From: Aureibaculum sp. 2308TA14-22
GTDB lineage: Bacteria; Bacteroidota; Bacteroidia; Flavobacteriales; Flavobacteriaceae
NCBI RefSeq assembly: GCF_040538665.1
Contig: NZ_JBEWXT010000001.1
Location: 2,878,501-2,942,500 of the forward strand
Direction: 5' to 3'
Length of the DNA: 64,000 bases
Shown here: positions 17,728 through 27,895 of the stretch, one piece after another
Numbering within the stretch: the stretch's first letter is position 1
Layout: the number at the start of each line of letters is the position of its first letter
Program-made: the position numbers and the translations under genes
Notes under the pieces: generated by a model
Told to the model about the DNA's origin: nothing
The model's database searches: none
Seen by the model: only the letters and a program-made list of their open reading frames with translations

Positions 17728-19959
17728 TCATTTTTTAGTTTCTGAAAACATCTCATTTAATTCCGCTTCGGTATATTCCATTCCTCCCTTAGACTTAATG
17801 TTACGAAGCTGCTTTATTTTATCAGCGGGCAACCATTTAGACTGGTCAGTAAATGCATTGGTTATGTAATTAATAATATGTGATAAATTCTCGTCAGAAA
17901 TTTGTTCATTATGAATCAAACCAGGCATAGTACTATTAAAATTATATAATGTGCCGTTTACATTTATTGGGCCTTTTAAGCCATGCAATAAAATAAGTCC
18001 AAGCCTTTCCATATTGGTTTTTAAGTATTCTGAATTTAATAGCGGTGGTGCCAACTCGTCAATTCCTTCACCTGTTGGTCCATGACAAGCGGCACAGATT
18101 TGACCGTACAGTTTCGATCCTTCTGTTCTAGCATCTTTATTTGGAAGGATTTTAACAAAAAGTTTATTAGGCTTTTTATCATTGAATTGTTCAATATTTT
18201 TAGACAAAACTTTACTAAATAGTGTGTTTTGAGCAATTTCATTTTTTATCAAATTTCGTTGTAAATCAATACTCTTAGTGGAAAGTCCACTCACCAAAGC
18301 TTCTTGAAAAAATTTATGATCCTTGTATTTTACGCTTAACGATTTCATGTTTGGAATAAATTGTTCTTTATCAATATTTGCCCAAACCCCTAGAGTAGAG
18401 CTTATATAAAAATCAATGGTCATACTATTTTTACCGACAAGCTCCTTAAAAAGGTTAGAAATTATTTCAGAATTTTCTTTTTTCACAAAGCTTTCTAGTA
18501 AAATAATGGTGTGAGCACCAACCTCCTCATTTCCATTTTTAGCAACTGCAATTAGGGTTTCAATATCTAAAGCGTTTAATCCCTCTAAAACATACAATGC
18601 ATGAACTTGAGCAAGAGGGTACTCCACTTCCATAACCAATTGATTAAGCAACGGTATTGCTTTTTTATCATTTTTATAAATAATGATTTGCTGTGCTCTA
18701 TCTCTTAACCAACCGTTATCACTTTTTAATAAACCTATCAATTCATCCGTTGACAAACTATTTAAATTCGTCATAACTTTTCGCTTAACCCCTTTTTTTG
18801 AAACCTTTAAAATACGTCCAAAATCAACTAAGGAGTCTAATCCATACTCTCTTGATTTATTTTTTAAATAGGGACTTAAAAAGGCATGATGTTGAATAAC
18901 TCCACGGTGAATATCTACAATATACATATTCCCGTCTGGGCCATTATTTAAATTAACGGGTCTAAAACCTTCATCTGACGATACTAAAAATTCTTTGCCT
19001 TGCCATGCTTGATTGGCTTCTGTATAAACACCATTAAAGGTTAGAATGTTTCTTTTTACCAAATTCGCCGCCGGCTCGCAAACAAAAACATTTTGATTAT
19101 AATCTTCAGAAAAATTGCTACCACGATACACTAGTGGTCCACAAGCCGCAGTAACATTAACGAGGAAGCTGTCTTTGTTCAAAACACCCTCACTATAACC
19201 ACGATTTACTGGAGTAGGATGAATTGGATATACACGTTGGTCGTCAGTCAATCTTTTATTAAGTCCTTCTTTAGGAGTGTAAAATTTATTACGAATTAAT
19301 CGGTTTGGCAATACATAATCTCCTAATAATTGTTGGCCATTATTGTTATAATACAGCCTACCAAAATTATCTTTTGTAATACCCCATTGGCCACGATAAG
19401 AAGTGGGTTCTTTTATCCATTTACCGTCTCTTTGTTGATATCTAAAATTTGTACTTCCATTGTAAATCCAATTGTCAATATTCATTAATAGACCATTGGG
19501 TTGATGCTCAGGATTTCCATCTGGTGCATACAAAGAATCCACCAGTATTTTGTGTTGTACCTTATCGTTTTTAATTTCTGCAAACCATAAATTAGGAGGC
19601 TCAGCATATAATAAGCCACCATAAACCAAAGCTAAGGCCCTTGGCATTACTAAACTGTCCACAACGATTTTTGCATGATCGGCAACTCCGTCATTATCTA
19701 AATCTTGTAAAATTTTAATGGATCCCGTGGGTTCGGTCTCTCCAATCATAAATCCAGGCATATCCACTACCCAAATACGACCTTGGTTATCAAAATCAAT
19801 GGCCACAGGCGAATCCAATAGCGGTTCTGAAGCCACAACCTCTAATTCAAACCCTTCTTCAATTTTATAAGCATCCAATGTAATTATTGGTTCTTCAAAA
19901 TTGGGCTTACAGCTCAATAGTAATAAACAGAAAAAAATACAAGAAAAAATATATTTCAT
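17728..19959 (-). CDS. PVC-type membrane-bound dehydrogenase lipoprotein with cytochrome c domain
   Basis: A 743-residue lipoprotein (signal ending LLSC). It has an N-terminal dehydrogenase-like beta-propeller (about 30-390; GFELEVVASEPLLDSPVA, DNQGRIWVVD), a HEAT-like helical region (about 395-590), and a C-terminal mono-haem cytochrome c domain (about 610-700). The latter carries CAACH at 622-626 and a probable axial Met at 678 (STMPGL). This order is typical of the PVC-type haem-binding dehydrogenases. It probably oxidises a sugar or alcohol in the periplasm and passes electrons to the chain; the substrate is unknown. It converges with the receptor gene at 14923. The left-edge gene (1-1259) shares the propeller type. 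Confidence 0.88.
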   Translation of the reverse strand: MKYIFSCIFFCLLLLSCKPNFEEPIITLDAYKIEEGFELEVVASEPLLDSPVAIDFDNQGRIWVVDMPGFMIGETEPTGSIKILQDLDNDGVADHAKIVVDSLVMPRALALVYGGLLYAEPPNLWFAEIKNDKVQHKILVDSLYAPDGNPEHQPNGLLMNIDNWIYNGSTNFRYQQRDGKWIKEPTSYRGQWGITKDNFGRLYYNNNGQQLLGDYVLPNRLIRNKFYTPKEGLNKRLTDDQRVYPIHPTPVNRGYSEGVLNKDSFLVNVTAACGPLVYRGSNFSEDYNQNVFVCEPAANLVKRNILTFNGVYTEANQAWQGKEFLVSSDEGFRPVNLNNGPDGNMYIVDIHRGVIQHHAFLSPYLKNKSREYGLDSLVDFGRILKVSKKGVKRKVMTNLNSLSTDELIGLLKSDNGWLRDRAQQIIIYKNDKKAIPLLNQLVMEVEYPLAQVHALYVLEGLNALDIETLIAVAKNGNEEVGAHTIILLESFVKKENSEIISNLFKELVGKNSMTIDFYISSTLGVWANIDKEQFIPNMKSLSVKYKDHKFFQEALVSGLSTKSIDLQRNLIKNEIAQNTLFSKVLSKNIEQFNDKKPNKLFVKILPNKDARTEGSKLYGQICAACHGPTGEGIDELAPPLLNSEYLKTNMERLGLILLHGLKGPINVNGTLYNFNSTMPGLIHNEQISDENLSHIINYITNAFTDQSKWLPADKIKQLRNIKSKGGMEYTEAELNEMFSETKK

Positions 19960-20044
19960 TAACAGAATTGTAGCTTAATAGTAATTTTTATGCTACAAAT
20001 TAAACGAAATCAATTAACTATAAAAAATCCAAATGAATAAATTA

Positions 20045-20989
20045 TTATAAATCTATAGTCATACCCTGTTTGGCTGTATTAAAACCTTTTTCAATTACTG
20101 TTTTTTGAGCTTTACTTCCGTTAATTAGCAACGGATTGGTGTGGTTAAAATGGATAAAGTGAACTTTATTTTTATCTTTTTCTGATAAGTTTTCCAACAA
20201 TGTCATACTTTCTTCCACAAAAGGATGCGGAACTTCGTTCATATCCCTATTAATTTCGCCATCTTTAAAAAAAGTAGCATCTAACAAGGCAATATCAACT
20301 TCTTTAATGTAATCGACAATATTTCTATCCCATTTTTCCCATTTATCAATATCTGGAATAAACAAGGCTTTTTTCTTTTGATTATTGATAATAAACCCAA
20401 CCGTTTCAGTAAATTCATCTCGATGCGGGACTTGAATAGGTGTTACAGAAATTCGTTCGTTTAATTCAATAATTGAGTCCTCTTGCAAAGGTTTTAAATC
20501 AATATTATTTAGCTTTACCAATTGGCTCCATGGACCATTTTTGGTCAAATAAGTTTTCATTTTGGGCATGACATACACAGGCATATTTTTTGCTCCAAGT
20601 GCTTCTCTTCCTAAAAACATCAGTCCCGTATAATGGCCCATATGTCCGTGGGTTAAGAAAATACCGTCAGGCAATGGTTTATCTTTTAAATGTGCCGATA
20701 ATAGCTGAGTTTGAGCGGTAAAATCAGGCGTAGCATCAAAAATCCAACTTTCATTAGAAACAGAATCTACCAATGCAATTGAACTTACAAACCTTTTCAA
20801 TTCAGTGTTTTTAGCAACACGTTCGCAACATTCTTTTTGACAGGCAATTTGTGGATAGCCGGCATCTTGGGCAGTACCTAAAACTAAAATGTAGGGATCA
20901 GTTGGATTGGGTGCAGTATCCGTTTTTTCTTGTTTCTTATTACAAGAAAAAAGAGAAATCAGAATAAAAATAAAGGTGATTTTTCTCAT
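20045..20989 (-). CDS. PqqB-like metallo-beta-lactamase-fold lipoprotein
   Basis: A 314-residue lipoprotein (lipobox LFSC, Cys16). The segment VLGTAQDAGYPQIAC followed by a CQKECC cluster (Cys50, 54, 55) is characteristic of PqqB and its homologues. The metal motif is THGHMGH (His114, 116, 119), with Gly at the place of the usual Asp of HxHxDH. A second His comes from VPHRDE, and Asp from FIPDID. PqqB itself acts in PQQ synthesis in the cytoplasm. A lipid anchor and the lack of other pqq genes make this more likely an exported hydrolase of the same family than a PQQ gene. It lies downstream of the TPM-domain gene, with a hairpin between them. Confidence 0.82.
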   Translation of the reverse strand: MRKITFIFILISLFSCNKKQEKTDTAPNPTDPYILVLGTAQDAGYPQIACQKECCERVAKNTELKRFVSSIALVDSVSNESWIFDATPDFTAQTQLLSAHLKDKPLPDGIFLTHGHMGHYTGLMFLGREALGAKNMPVYVMPKMKTYLTKNGPWSQLVKLNNIDLKPLQEDSIIELNERISVTPIQVPHRDEFTETVGFIINNQKKKALFIPDIDKWEKWDRNIVDYIKEVDIALLDATFFKDGEINRDMNEVPHPFVEESMTLLENLSEKDKNKVHFIHFNHTNPLLINGSKAQKTVIEKGFNTAKQGMTIDL

Positions 20990-21006
20990 AATAAAGTCAT
21001 TTAAAA

Positions 21007-21028
21007 GTCCTTCCCTTTTGGGAAGGAT
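21007..21028. repeat. GC-rich hairpin repeat between two minus-strand genes
   Basis: GTCCTTCCC and GGGAAGGAT pair as a 9-bp stem around TTTT, followed by TTAGGATAGGC. The same design (pyrimidine-rich arm, tight loop, purine-rich arm, then an AGG-rich tail) recurs near 37555 and 42769. On the minus strand it is followed by CTTTT and could act as a weak terminator or attenuator for the TPM gene. Confidence 0.55.
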
Positions 21029-21043
21029 TTAGGATAGGCTATC

Positions 21044-21868
21044 TTACCAACTTCCAGAAGCACCGCCTCCTCCGCCCATACCACCGCCAAATCCGCCAAA
21101 TCCGCCGCCACCAAAACTTCCTCCTCCAGAACTACCGCCAAAGCCTCCACCACCACCAAATCCTCCACGACCAGAACGACTCAAGATAATAGCTTCTAAA
21201 ATAGAACGTGCAACGTCATCTCTTCTATTGCCACGGTTTCCTTTATTACCACGGTTTCTTTTATTGCGATTGGAAAGAATAATAAATAGAATAATCAGAA
21301 AAAGTATGATAAAGACAAAAGGGATACCATCTCCACCATCATTACTCCGTTGTGGTGAGCCTTTATACTCACCATTCATAATTTGAATTATAGCAGATGT
21401 ACCTTTATCTAAACCACTGTAAAAATTACCTTGCTTAAATTGAGGAGTAATGATATTAGTTATTATCCTTTTAGAAAGAGCATCTGTTAATAAATGTTCA
21501 ACACCATACCCCGTAGATATCGCTATCTTTCGTTGATTTGTGTCCAAAACCAACAAAATACCATTGTCTTCTTCTGCTTGTCCCAATCCCCACTCAGTTA
21601 GCATTTTTGCCGCATAAAAGTTGATATCATCTTTAATATCGTTTCTTATTGCTATAGCTATTCCAGTAGAAGTAGTATCGGCATAATTTTTTAGTTTTAT
21701 ATTTAATAATCGCTGCTCATCCTCAGATAATAAGTTTATGTAATCTTGAACTGCTTTATCTGGATGCTTCTTCTCAGGAATTTCTTGACAATAACCTTCA
21801 AAACTAAAGCTCAATAAAAAAATAGCGAAAACTATAAAATGAAAATATATGGATTTAGTTTTGTGCAT
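21044..21868 (-). CDS. TPM-domain membrane protein with glycine-rich tail
   Basis: A 274-residue protein. The signal peptide ends near residue 27 (FEGYCQ). A TPM domain covers about 35-170 (VQDYINLLSEDEQRLL, GIAIAIRNDI, DNGILLVLDTNQRKIAISTGYG). One membrane helix lies at about 182-199, then a basic stretch (NRNKRNRGNKGNRGNRR), and the last 40 or so residues are almost all Gly/Phe/Ser, ending GASGSW. This is the common YgcG-like architecture. TPM proteins have been linked to phosphatase activity and photosystem or respiratory complex upkeep, but the role here is unknown. It is followed by the PqqB-like gene. Confidence 0.87.
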   Translation of the reverse strand: MHKTKSIYFHFIVFAIFLLSFSFEGYCQEIPEKKHPDKAVQDYINLLSEDEQRLLNIKLKNYADTTSTGIAIAIRNDIKDDINFYAAKMLTEWGLGQAEEDNGILLVLDTNQRKIAISTGYGVEHLLTDALSKRIITNIITPQFKQGNFYSGLDKGTSAIIQIMNGEYKGSPQRSNDGGDGIPFVFIILFLIILFIILSNRNKRNRGNKGNRGNRRDDVARSILEAIILSRSGRGGFGGGGGFGGSSGGGSFGGGGFGGFGGGMGGGGGASGSW

Positions 21869-22026
21869 TTGTAGTAAAGAAAGGTTCTAAAATAATTCTA
21901 GTGCAATATACCAAAAATGTAGCAACAAAACAGGTTGTAACCTAGTGGCACGAAAACCGCAAATACCAAAATTGGTTTTCATAAAAATATCAACTACTTT
22001 AGTAGCTCTTTTAACCAAACTAAATC

Positions 22027-25000
22027 ATGAAAAAATTTACTTTACTTGCCTTTTTTATTACAACAATTATTTCTGCTCAACAATTAGACCTAGAAAAGCT
22101 GAAAAGCATGAAACCTAGGGCTATTGGCCCCGCTGGAATGAGTGGACGAATTACAGCAATTGATGTTGTAAATAATAATCCCGATATCATATATGCTGGA
22201 GCAGCTTCTGGCGGTGTTTGGAAATCGGAAAGTGGGGGTATAGACTGGAAACCTATTTTTGACAAACAACCTCTTCAAGGTATAGGTGCCCTAGCAATTC
22301 AACAAAGCAATCCAGATGTTATTTGGGTTGGTACAGGTGAAGGAAATCCTCGAAATAGTCTTAACGGCGGATATGGTATTTATAAAAGTTTAGATGCAGG
22401 AACCACTTGGCAATTGATGGGCTTAGAGAAAACACGAAATATTCACAGAATAATTATTGATAAAGATAATCCTAATACGGTGTATGTTGCAGCAATTGGT
22501 TCTCCTTGGGGCGAGCATCCTGAACGTGGTGTTTTTAAAACTACTGATGGCGGTAAAACGTGGACAAAATCACTTTTTGTAAATAATAAAACAGGAGCGG
22601 CCGATTTGGTGGTAGATGCTACCAATCCCAATAAATTGATAGCTGCCATGTGGGAACACCGGCGTAAACCTTGGACTTTTAACTCGGGTGGAGAAGGATC
22701 TGGATTGTATATTACCTATGATGGTGGTGAAAATTGGACAAAAAAAACAGATGAAGACGGACTACCAAAAGGAAATTTGGGCAGAATCGGTTTGGCAATA
22801 GCACCTAGCAACCCAAAAATTGTGTATGCGTTAATCGAGTCCAAAAAAAATGCATTATATAAATCTGAAGATGGAGGTATTAAATGGAAAAAAATAAACG
22901 ACAAATCAGGAATTGGAAACCGCCCGTTTTACTATTACGATTTGTTTGTCGATTCTAAAAATGAAAATAGATTATACACAGTTTTTACCTACGTAAATGT
23001 AAGTGATGATGGTGGTAAATCGTTTAAACAATTGATGCCAGCGTACAATTCCAATGCGGGTATTCATCCTGATCATCATGCTTGGTATATCCATCCTGAG
23101 GATCCTAGTTTTATGATAGATGGTAACGATGGTGGATTGAATATTACACGTGATAAAGGCAAAACATGGCGTTTTGTCGAAAATTTGCCAGTGGGACAAT
23201 TTTATCATATTGCTTATGACATGGATTACCCCTACAATCTTTATGGTGGAATGCAAGATAATGGTTCGTGGATTGGCCCGGCCTATGTGTTAAAAGCACA
23301 AGGTATACGGAATTCATATTGGCAAGAATTGATGTTCGGCGATGGTTTTGATGTGATTCCTGATCCTAAAAATTCGCGATACGGTTATGGAATGTCGCAA
23401 CAAGGTTATGTAGGCAGATACGATAGAGAAACAGGAAGTACAAAGATGATTCGCCCTACGCATCCAGACCCTGATGTAAAATTGCGTTTTAACTGGAATG
23501 CTGCCATTGCTATGGATCCGTTTGATAGTGAAACATTATACTTTGGAAGCCAATTTGTACATAAAACAACTAACAAAGGCCATGAATGGGATGTCATTTC
23601 TCCAGATTTGACTACTAACGACCCCGAGAAGCAAAAACAGCACGAAAGTGGTGGATTGACAATGGATGCTACAGGTGCAGAAAACCATACTACCATTTTG
23701 GCCATTACGCCCAGTACGTTAGAAAAAGGATTGCTTTGGGTAGGCACCGATGATGGACAGATACAAATTACTAGAAATGGTGGCGAAACATGGACTAATG
23801 TTACACCTGTTAAGCATAAAAAATTTACAAAAGGTAGTTGGATAGCTCAAATCAAAGCTTCTACATTTAATGCTGGTGAAGCCTATGCCGTTGTAAACAA
23901 TTATAGAAATTTTGATTTTAAACCCTATTTATTCAGAACCAGAGATTACGGCAAAACTTGGGAAAGCTTGTTGGACAAAAAGGATGAAACTTTTGGATAT
24001 TCCTTAGCATTAATTCAAGACCCAATAGAAAAGAAATTAATTTTTCTGGGTACCGAAAATGGTTTATATGTCAGTTTAGACGAAGCCAAAACCTGGACCA
24101 AATGGACCAATGATTACCCAAGTGTATCAACCATGGACTTAGGTATACATCCTCGTGAACACGATTTGGTTATTGCCACTTTTGGGCGTTCTATGTATGT
24201 GTTAGATGACATTAGGCCATTAAGAACGTTAGCAACAGAAGGTACCCAAGTGTTGAATAACACTTTAAAAGTATATGATTCACCAGATGCGTTTATTCAC
24301 CTTATTCAGCAACCTTCAGGTTCTCGTTTTGGCGGAAATGCATTGTTTAACGGAGAAAACAGGTCAATTAGAGGGGCAAAAATCAACTATAGCATCAATA
24401 AACCAACAGATACCGCAAAAAGCAAAAAATCGGATTCTATTACGTTAAAAGTTTATAATTCTAAAAACGAATTGATCAGAACCCTAAAACAAAAAACTCC
24501 TAAGGAAAGCGGTTTACACAAAGCCAGTTGGTATTTGGCAGAAAAAGGAGTAAGAGGTCCTTCCAGAAAGTTGGCGAAAAAAAATGCTTCCGAACCTAGA
24601 GGTGTAACCGTATTGCCTGGAAATTATAAAGTAGTGTTGCACTACGGAAAACATAAAGATTCTACTACAGTTAATGTAGCCTACGACCCAAGGGTTGAAA
24701 TGCCTTTTGAGGTATTAAAAAGTAAATACGATTTACAAAAGCAATTGGAAAAACAATTTGAACGGACGGGAAAAGCGGTTGCTCAACTCAACGAATCTAA
24801 AGAAATTGCAAGTACTTATAAAAAACAATTTAAAGAGGTTGATAAGAAAAAATATAAAGACGCCATTAAAAAAAGTGACTCCATTGTGAAATCCATCAAC
24901 ACATTAATTGATGCTATGATCGGTAAAGAAGACAAACGACAAGGTATTACCCGAAACCCAGAACTTACACCAATGAACTATTTATATACAGCAAGGAGTT

Positions 25001-25170
25001 ATGTAGGTAGTTTACAAGAAAAACCTGGAAAAACACAACAACAACTAATAAAAAATGCCAATGACAAAGTGGATGAGGTAATAAATAAAATTGATGATTT
25101 CTTTAAAACTGAATGGCCAACATATAGAAAGGAAATTGAGGGGATGGATTTTTCGTTGTTTAAGGATTAA
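22027..25170 (+). CDS. Secreted VPS10/BNR beta-propeller protein
   Basis: A 1047-residue exported protein with a signal peptide ending ISAQ. Residues about 30-740 form a sortilin-like multi-bladed propeller with at least eight Asp-box motifs of the S/T-x-D-x-G-x-T-W kind (SLDAGTTW, TTDGGKTW, TYDGGENW, TRDKGKTW, TRNGGETW, TRDYGKTW). The C-terminal 300 residues include a strand-rich section and a charged coiled-coil-like region (about 900-1030, KSKYDLQKQLEKQFERTGK). Database entries often call these glycosyl hydrolases, but no sialidase catalytic residues are evident and the function is unknown. It ends at a strong bidirectional terminator. Confidence 0.88.
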   Translation: MKKFTLLAFFITTIISAQQLDLEKLKSMKPRAIGPAGMSGRITAIDVVNNNPDIIYAGAASGGVWKSESGGIDWKPIFDKQPLQGIGALAIQQSNPDVIWVGTGEGNPRNSLNGGYGIYKSLDAGTTWQLMGLEKTRNIHRIIIDKDNPNTVYVAAIGSPWGEHPERGVFKTTDGGKTWTKSLFVNNKTGAADLVVDATNPNKLIAAMWEHRRKPWTFNSGGEGSGLYITYDGGENWTKKTDEDGLPKGNLGRIGLAIAPSNPKIVYALIESKKNALYKSEDGGIKWKKINDKSGIGNRPFYYYDLFVDSKNENRLYTVFTYVNVSDDGGKSFKQLMPAYNSNAGIHPDHHAWYIHPEDPSFMIDGNDGGLNITRDKGKTWRFVENLPVGQFYHIAYDMDYPYNLYGGMQDNGSWIGPAYVLKAQGIRNSYWQELMFGDGFDVIPDPKNSRYGYGMSQQGYVGRYDRETGSTKMIRPTHPDPDVKLRFNWNAAIAMDPFDSETLYFGSQFVHKTTNKGHEWDVISPDLTTNDPEKQKQHESGGLTMDATGAENHTTILAITPSTLEKGLLWVGTDDGQIQITRNGGETWTNVTPVKHKKFTKGSWIAQIKASTFNAGEAYAVVNNYRNFDFKPYLFRTRDYGKTWESLLDKKDETFGYSLALIQDPIEKKLIFLGTENGLYVSLDEAKTWTKWTNDYPSVSTMDLGIHPREHDLVIATFGRSMYVLDDIRPLRTLATEGTQVLNNTLKVYDSPDAFIHLIQQPSGSRFGGNALFNGENRSIRGAKINYSINKPTDTAKSKKSDSITLKVYNSKNELIRTLKQKTPKESGLHKASWYLAEKGVRGPSRKLAKKNASEPRGVTVLPGNYKVVLHYGKHKDSTTVNVAYDPRVEMPFEVLKSKYDLQKQLEKQFERTGKAVAQLNESKEIASTYKKQFKEVDKKKYKDAIKKSDSIVKSINTLIDAMIGKEDKRQGITRNPELTPMNYLYTARSYVGSLQEKPGKTQQQLIKNANDKVDEVINKIDDFFKTEWPTYRKEIEGMDFSLFKD

Positions 25171-25177
25171 AAAATCT

Positions 25178-25208
25178 GACCTCACAGGTTTTGAAAACCT
25201 GTGAGGTC
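25178..25208. terminator. Long perfect hairpin terminator between convergent genes
   Basis: A 15-bp perfect inverted repeat (25178-25192 and 25194-25208) is flanked by A and T runs (T6 at 25209-25214). It serves the propeller gene on plus, and its T-run reaches the stop codon of the antiporter on minus. The stem resembles the hairpin at 43933. Confidence 0.88.
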
Positions 25209-25212
25209 TTTT

Positions 25213-27195
25213 TTAATTCACAAACTTCCTAAACTGCTCAATATTTTCTTGGCTACCTTGTATAAACAACAAATCGTTTTGGTAGATTTTTTGATCGGGG
25301 TGTATATCATCTATAATTTTATCACCATGCGAAACCGCCAACACACTTACCCCGTATTCTGCCCTAATATTGGCTTCTTTTAATGTTCTGCCATTGATTT
25401 TACTGCTATCAGAGGTTACTCGCACACAGGTAATGTTAAAATCGGGAATTGAAGTGGGTGCAAATGTTTTAGGCACTTTTTTCTTCATTTGAAATACTTC
25501 ATAATTATCCGCTCGTACAAAATCAACCAAATTCTCTATCTGGCTTTCGGGCACCAAAAACGTGTGCATTACCCTTGAAAATATTTCAATGGAAGTTTCA
25601 AACTCTTCGGGTATCACATCGTCCGCCCCAAGAGCAACCAATTCACTTATTTCCCTAACATATCTTGTCCGCACTAAAATATGCACAGTTTGCGACGTTG
25701 CCCGTATATTCCTAATAACGGTTTTAGTGGCCTCTTTATCAGAAATAGCAATAACTACCGAGCGTGCCTTAGAAAGATTTACCGTATCTAATATATGCGG
25801 TTCAGAAGCATCGCCAAATAGTATAGGAACACCATCTGCTTTACCTTTTTTAACTATTGACGGATTCATTTCGATTACGACATGAGGTATATTAGCGTAT
25901 CTAGCCGCTTTTTCCAAATTAGTCCCATTAATACCAAAACCAATTATTATTAAATGATTAGAAATTTCGTTATCAATAATTGTTTCGTTTTGTTCTTGAT
26001 TTACTAAGGTTTTATCGATTTTCTTACCCAATTTGGTCTTTAAAAACCGATCTGCTATCGTATGCGAGAACATAATTACGAAAGGAGTTAAAATCATGGA
26101 AACTATAGAAACTGCCAGAAAGTATTGGTTGGTTTCTTCACTCAATAAATTGTACTGAACGCCTACTTTAGAAAGTATAAAAGCAAATTCTCCAACTTGA
26201 AATAAAGATAGAGCCGTTAGTAAAATAGTTCTTGGTGGATATTTCAGTACCGCAACCGCTATTGAAATTACAAATGTTTTTATAGAAAAAACAATGACCA
26301 CAAGTAACAGAACTACGCCAACATTATTAAGGAAAAATGTTAAATCTAACAGCATCCCAATCGATATAAAAAAGATACTGGTAAACAGTTCTCTAAACGG
26401 CAAAATAATACTCGTTGATTGATGTGAATATTCTGATTCAGAGATAATTAGCCCTGCCAAAAAAGCACCCAAGGCCAAAGACAAACCAGCTTCAGAAGTT
26501 AAAAAAGCGACGGCAAAACAGATAGCAATAGTAGTCAATAAAAAAAGTTCTTTACTATTGGTTTTTGCCACCGCGTACATCAATTTAGGTACAACATATC
26601 GGGCACTTACAATGGTAATAATTACCACAATAACTGATTTTACAACCAAGGATAAAACACTCATAGCAATATTGTCCGAAGCTCCAGCTAATATTGGTGT
26701 TATCAACATCATCGGGACCACGATAATGTCCTGAAAAATAAGTATTGCCAAGGCATTCCGCCCGTGAGCGGTCTTCATTTCATTTCTATCTTGTAGTATT
26801 TTTAGCACAATAGCTGTACTGGATAGCGAGAATAAAAACCCTACAAAAACGGCTTCTTCAATAGCATTTCCAAGAAAGTAATAGGCAAACCCTGAAATTA
26901 AGATGGTCAACCCGACTTGAAGGGAGCCACCAATAAAGACCGTATTTTTTATGGAAGCTAGTTGTTTTAAGGAAAGTTCCATACCGATAACGAACAAGAG
27001 CAGAATTACACCAATTTCAGATATAATTTCTATGTCCTCAGCTTTTATCAAATTAAAACCAAAGGGGCCAATTATAATTCCCGTAATTAGAAAACCTAAT
27101 ATTGAAGGCAATTTTAACCGTTGCAACAAAAACACGATTAGGATGGAAAATCCTAATAGAATTACAAAATCCTGTAATAACGGTATATGGTGCAT
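25213..27195 (-). CDS. CPA2-family cation:proton antiporter (KefB/KefC-like)
   Basis: A 660-residue inner-membrane protein. The N-terminal 380 or so residues hold about 12 membrane helices of a sodium/hydrogen exchanger domain. The cytoplasmic part has a TrkA-N (RCK) Rossmann domain at about 410-530 (HLIIIGFGINGTNLEKA, LFGDASEPHILDTVN) and a TrkA-C domain at about 570-655. This is the glutathione-gated K+ efflux architecture, though regulation by glutathione should not be assumed in this phylum. It probably exchanges K+ or Na+ for H+ and helps pH and ion homeostasis. It is a single gene. Confidence 0.92.
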   Translation of the reverse strand: MHHIPLLQDFVILLGFSILIVFLLQRLKLPSILGFLITGIIIGPFGFNLIKAEDIEIISEIGVILLLFVIGMELSLKQLASIKNTVFIGGSLQVGLTILISGFAYYFLGNAIEEAVFVGFLFSLSSTAIVLKILQDRNEMKTAHGRNALAILIFQDIIVVPMMLITPILAGASDNIAMSVLSLVVKSVIVVIITIVSARYVVPKLMYAVAKTNSKELFLLTTIAICFAVAFLTSEAGLSLALGAFLAGLIISESEYSHQSTSIILPFRELFTSIFFISIGMLLDLTFFLNNVGVVLLLVVIVFSIKTFVISIAVAVLKYPPRTILLTALSLFQVGEFAFILSKVGVQYNLLSEETNQYFLAVSIVSMILTPFVIMFSHTIADRFLKTKLGKKIDKTLVNQEQNETIIDNEISNHLIIIGFGINGTNLEKAARYANIPHVVIEMNPSIVKKGKADGVPILFGDASEPHILDTVNLSKARSVVIAISDKEATKTVIRNIRATSQTVHILVRTRYVREISELVALGADDVIPEEFETSIEIFSRVMHTFLVPESQIENLVDFVRADNYEVFQMKKKVPKTFAPTSIPDFNITCVRVTSDSSKINGRTLKEANIRAEYGVSVLAVSHGDKIIDDIHPDQKIYQNDLLFIQGSQENIEQFRKFVN

Positions 27196-27267
27196 ATTCT
27201 AATGTATTGCGTTGAGTTTGTTGCTAAAATAAGACAAAAAGGATTAAATGAAGTCATTAATACGAAG

Positions 27268-27894
27268 TTAATTGGTTGGCACCAAACACTTATCGTTTTC
27301 CCATTTGCCTTTTAGGGAATTAATGGGAATAATTTGCCCTTTACAATCTAAAAAGTTACCTGAAGCATCCTTTTTTAGCATTCTTAATTTACCTTGACGG
27401 ATAGCAACTAACAAATGATTTATGACGGTTTTTTTTGAAGCTTTCTTATATTGTTTGCCTAAACTTGCACCAACGTGGTTGTTAAACAAATCCATATCTG
27501 AAGCTGGTTTGTCCGGTGCTATTCCATCTTCCAACTGTCGTTTTTTAAAGGTTTGATAATTACCTTTTTCATGGGCTCTACCTAAACTCAACGCTGCATT
27601 TTTACCAATACTTTGTGCAGATTTTGCCATCCAAAAACTATGCTTAAAGGCATCTAATTGTCCGCCATTCATATCATTCCCAATAGTGTTTTCTTTGCCT
27701 ATAGAATCAGCTGTGATTAATGCCTCTCTCGAAATTTGATACGCTTTTTTTGCTTTAAACGGATGAAAAATAACCCATGTCCGTTCAGGTTTTGACAAGC
27801 TGGAATAGGACTGTTTTAGCTTAGGAGAACAACTCGTCAATAAAGCAAAAAGCAAAATAGGAATTCCAATTTTCTTTAGTGAAGTAGCTAACAT
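27268..27894 (-). CDS. Lipoprotein with a DAFKHSFW-type domain (DUF6973-like)
   Basis: A 208-residue lipoprotein (lipobox LTSC, Cys at about 22). The core GGQLDAFKHSFWMA, LGRAHE and DLFNNHVGASLG contains ordered His/Asp/Glu residues that could bind metal or act catalytically. From memory this resembles the domain catalogued as DUF6973; I am not certain. It starts 1 base after the M28 peptidase stop codon, so the two are very probably translated from one mRNA, and it may be a partner of the peptidase. Confidence 0.75.
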   Translation of the reverse strand: MLATSLKKIGIPILLFALLTSCSPKLKQSYSSLSKPERTWVIFHPFKAKKAYQISREALITADSIGKENTIGNDMNGGQLDAFKHSFWMAKSAQSIGKNAALSLGRAHEKGNYQTFKKRQLEDGIAPDKPASDMDLFNNHVGASLGKQYKKASKKTVINHLLVAIRQGKLRMLKKDASGNFLDCKGQIIPINSLKGKWENDKCLVPTN

Positions 27895-27895
27895 G

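Noticed and set aside
21044-21200. Glycine-coding repeat tract that could be taken for a DNA repeat array or CRISPR
   Set aside because: It is the Gly/Phe/Ser-rich tail of the TPM protein; no regular repeat-spacer pattern.
21933-21942. GGTTGTAACC (contains TGTAACC) upstream of the VPS10-type gene
   Set aside because: No TCTAA-like -10 at 16-17 bases; a chance match to the ECF -35 is more likely.
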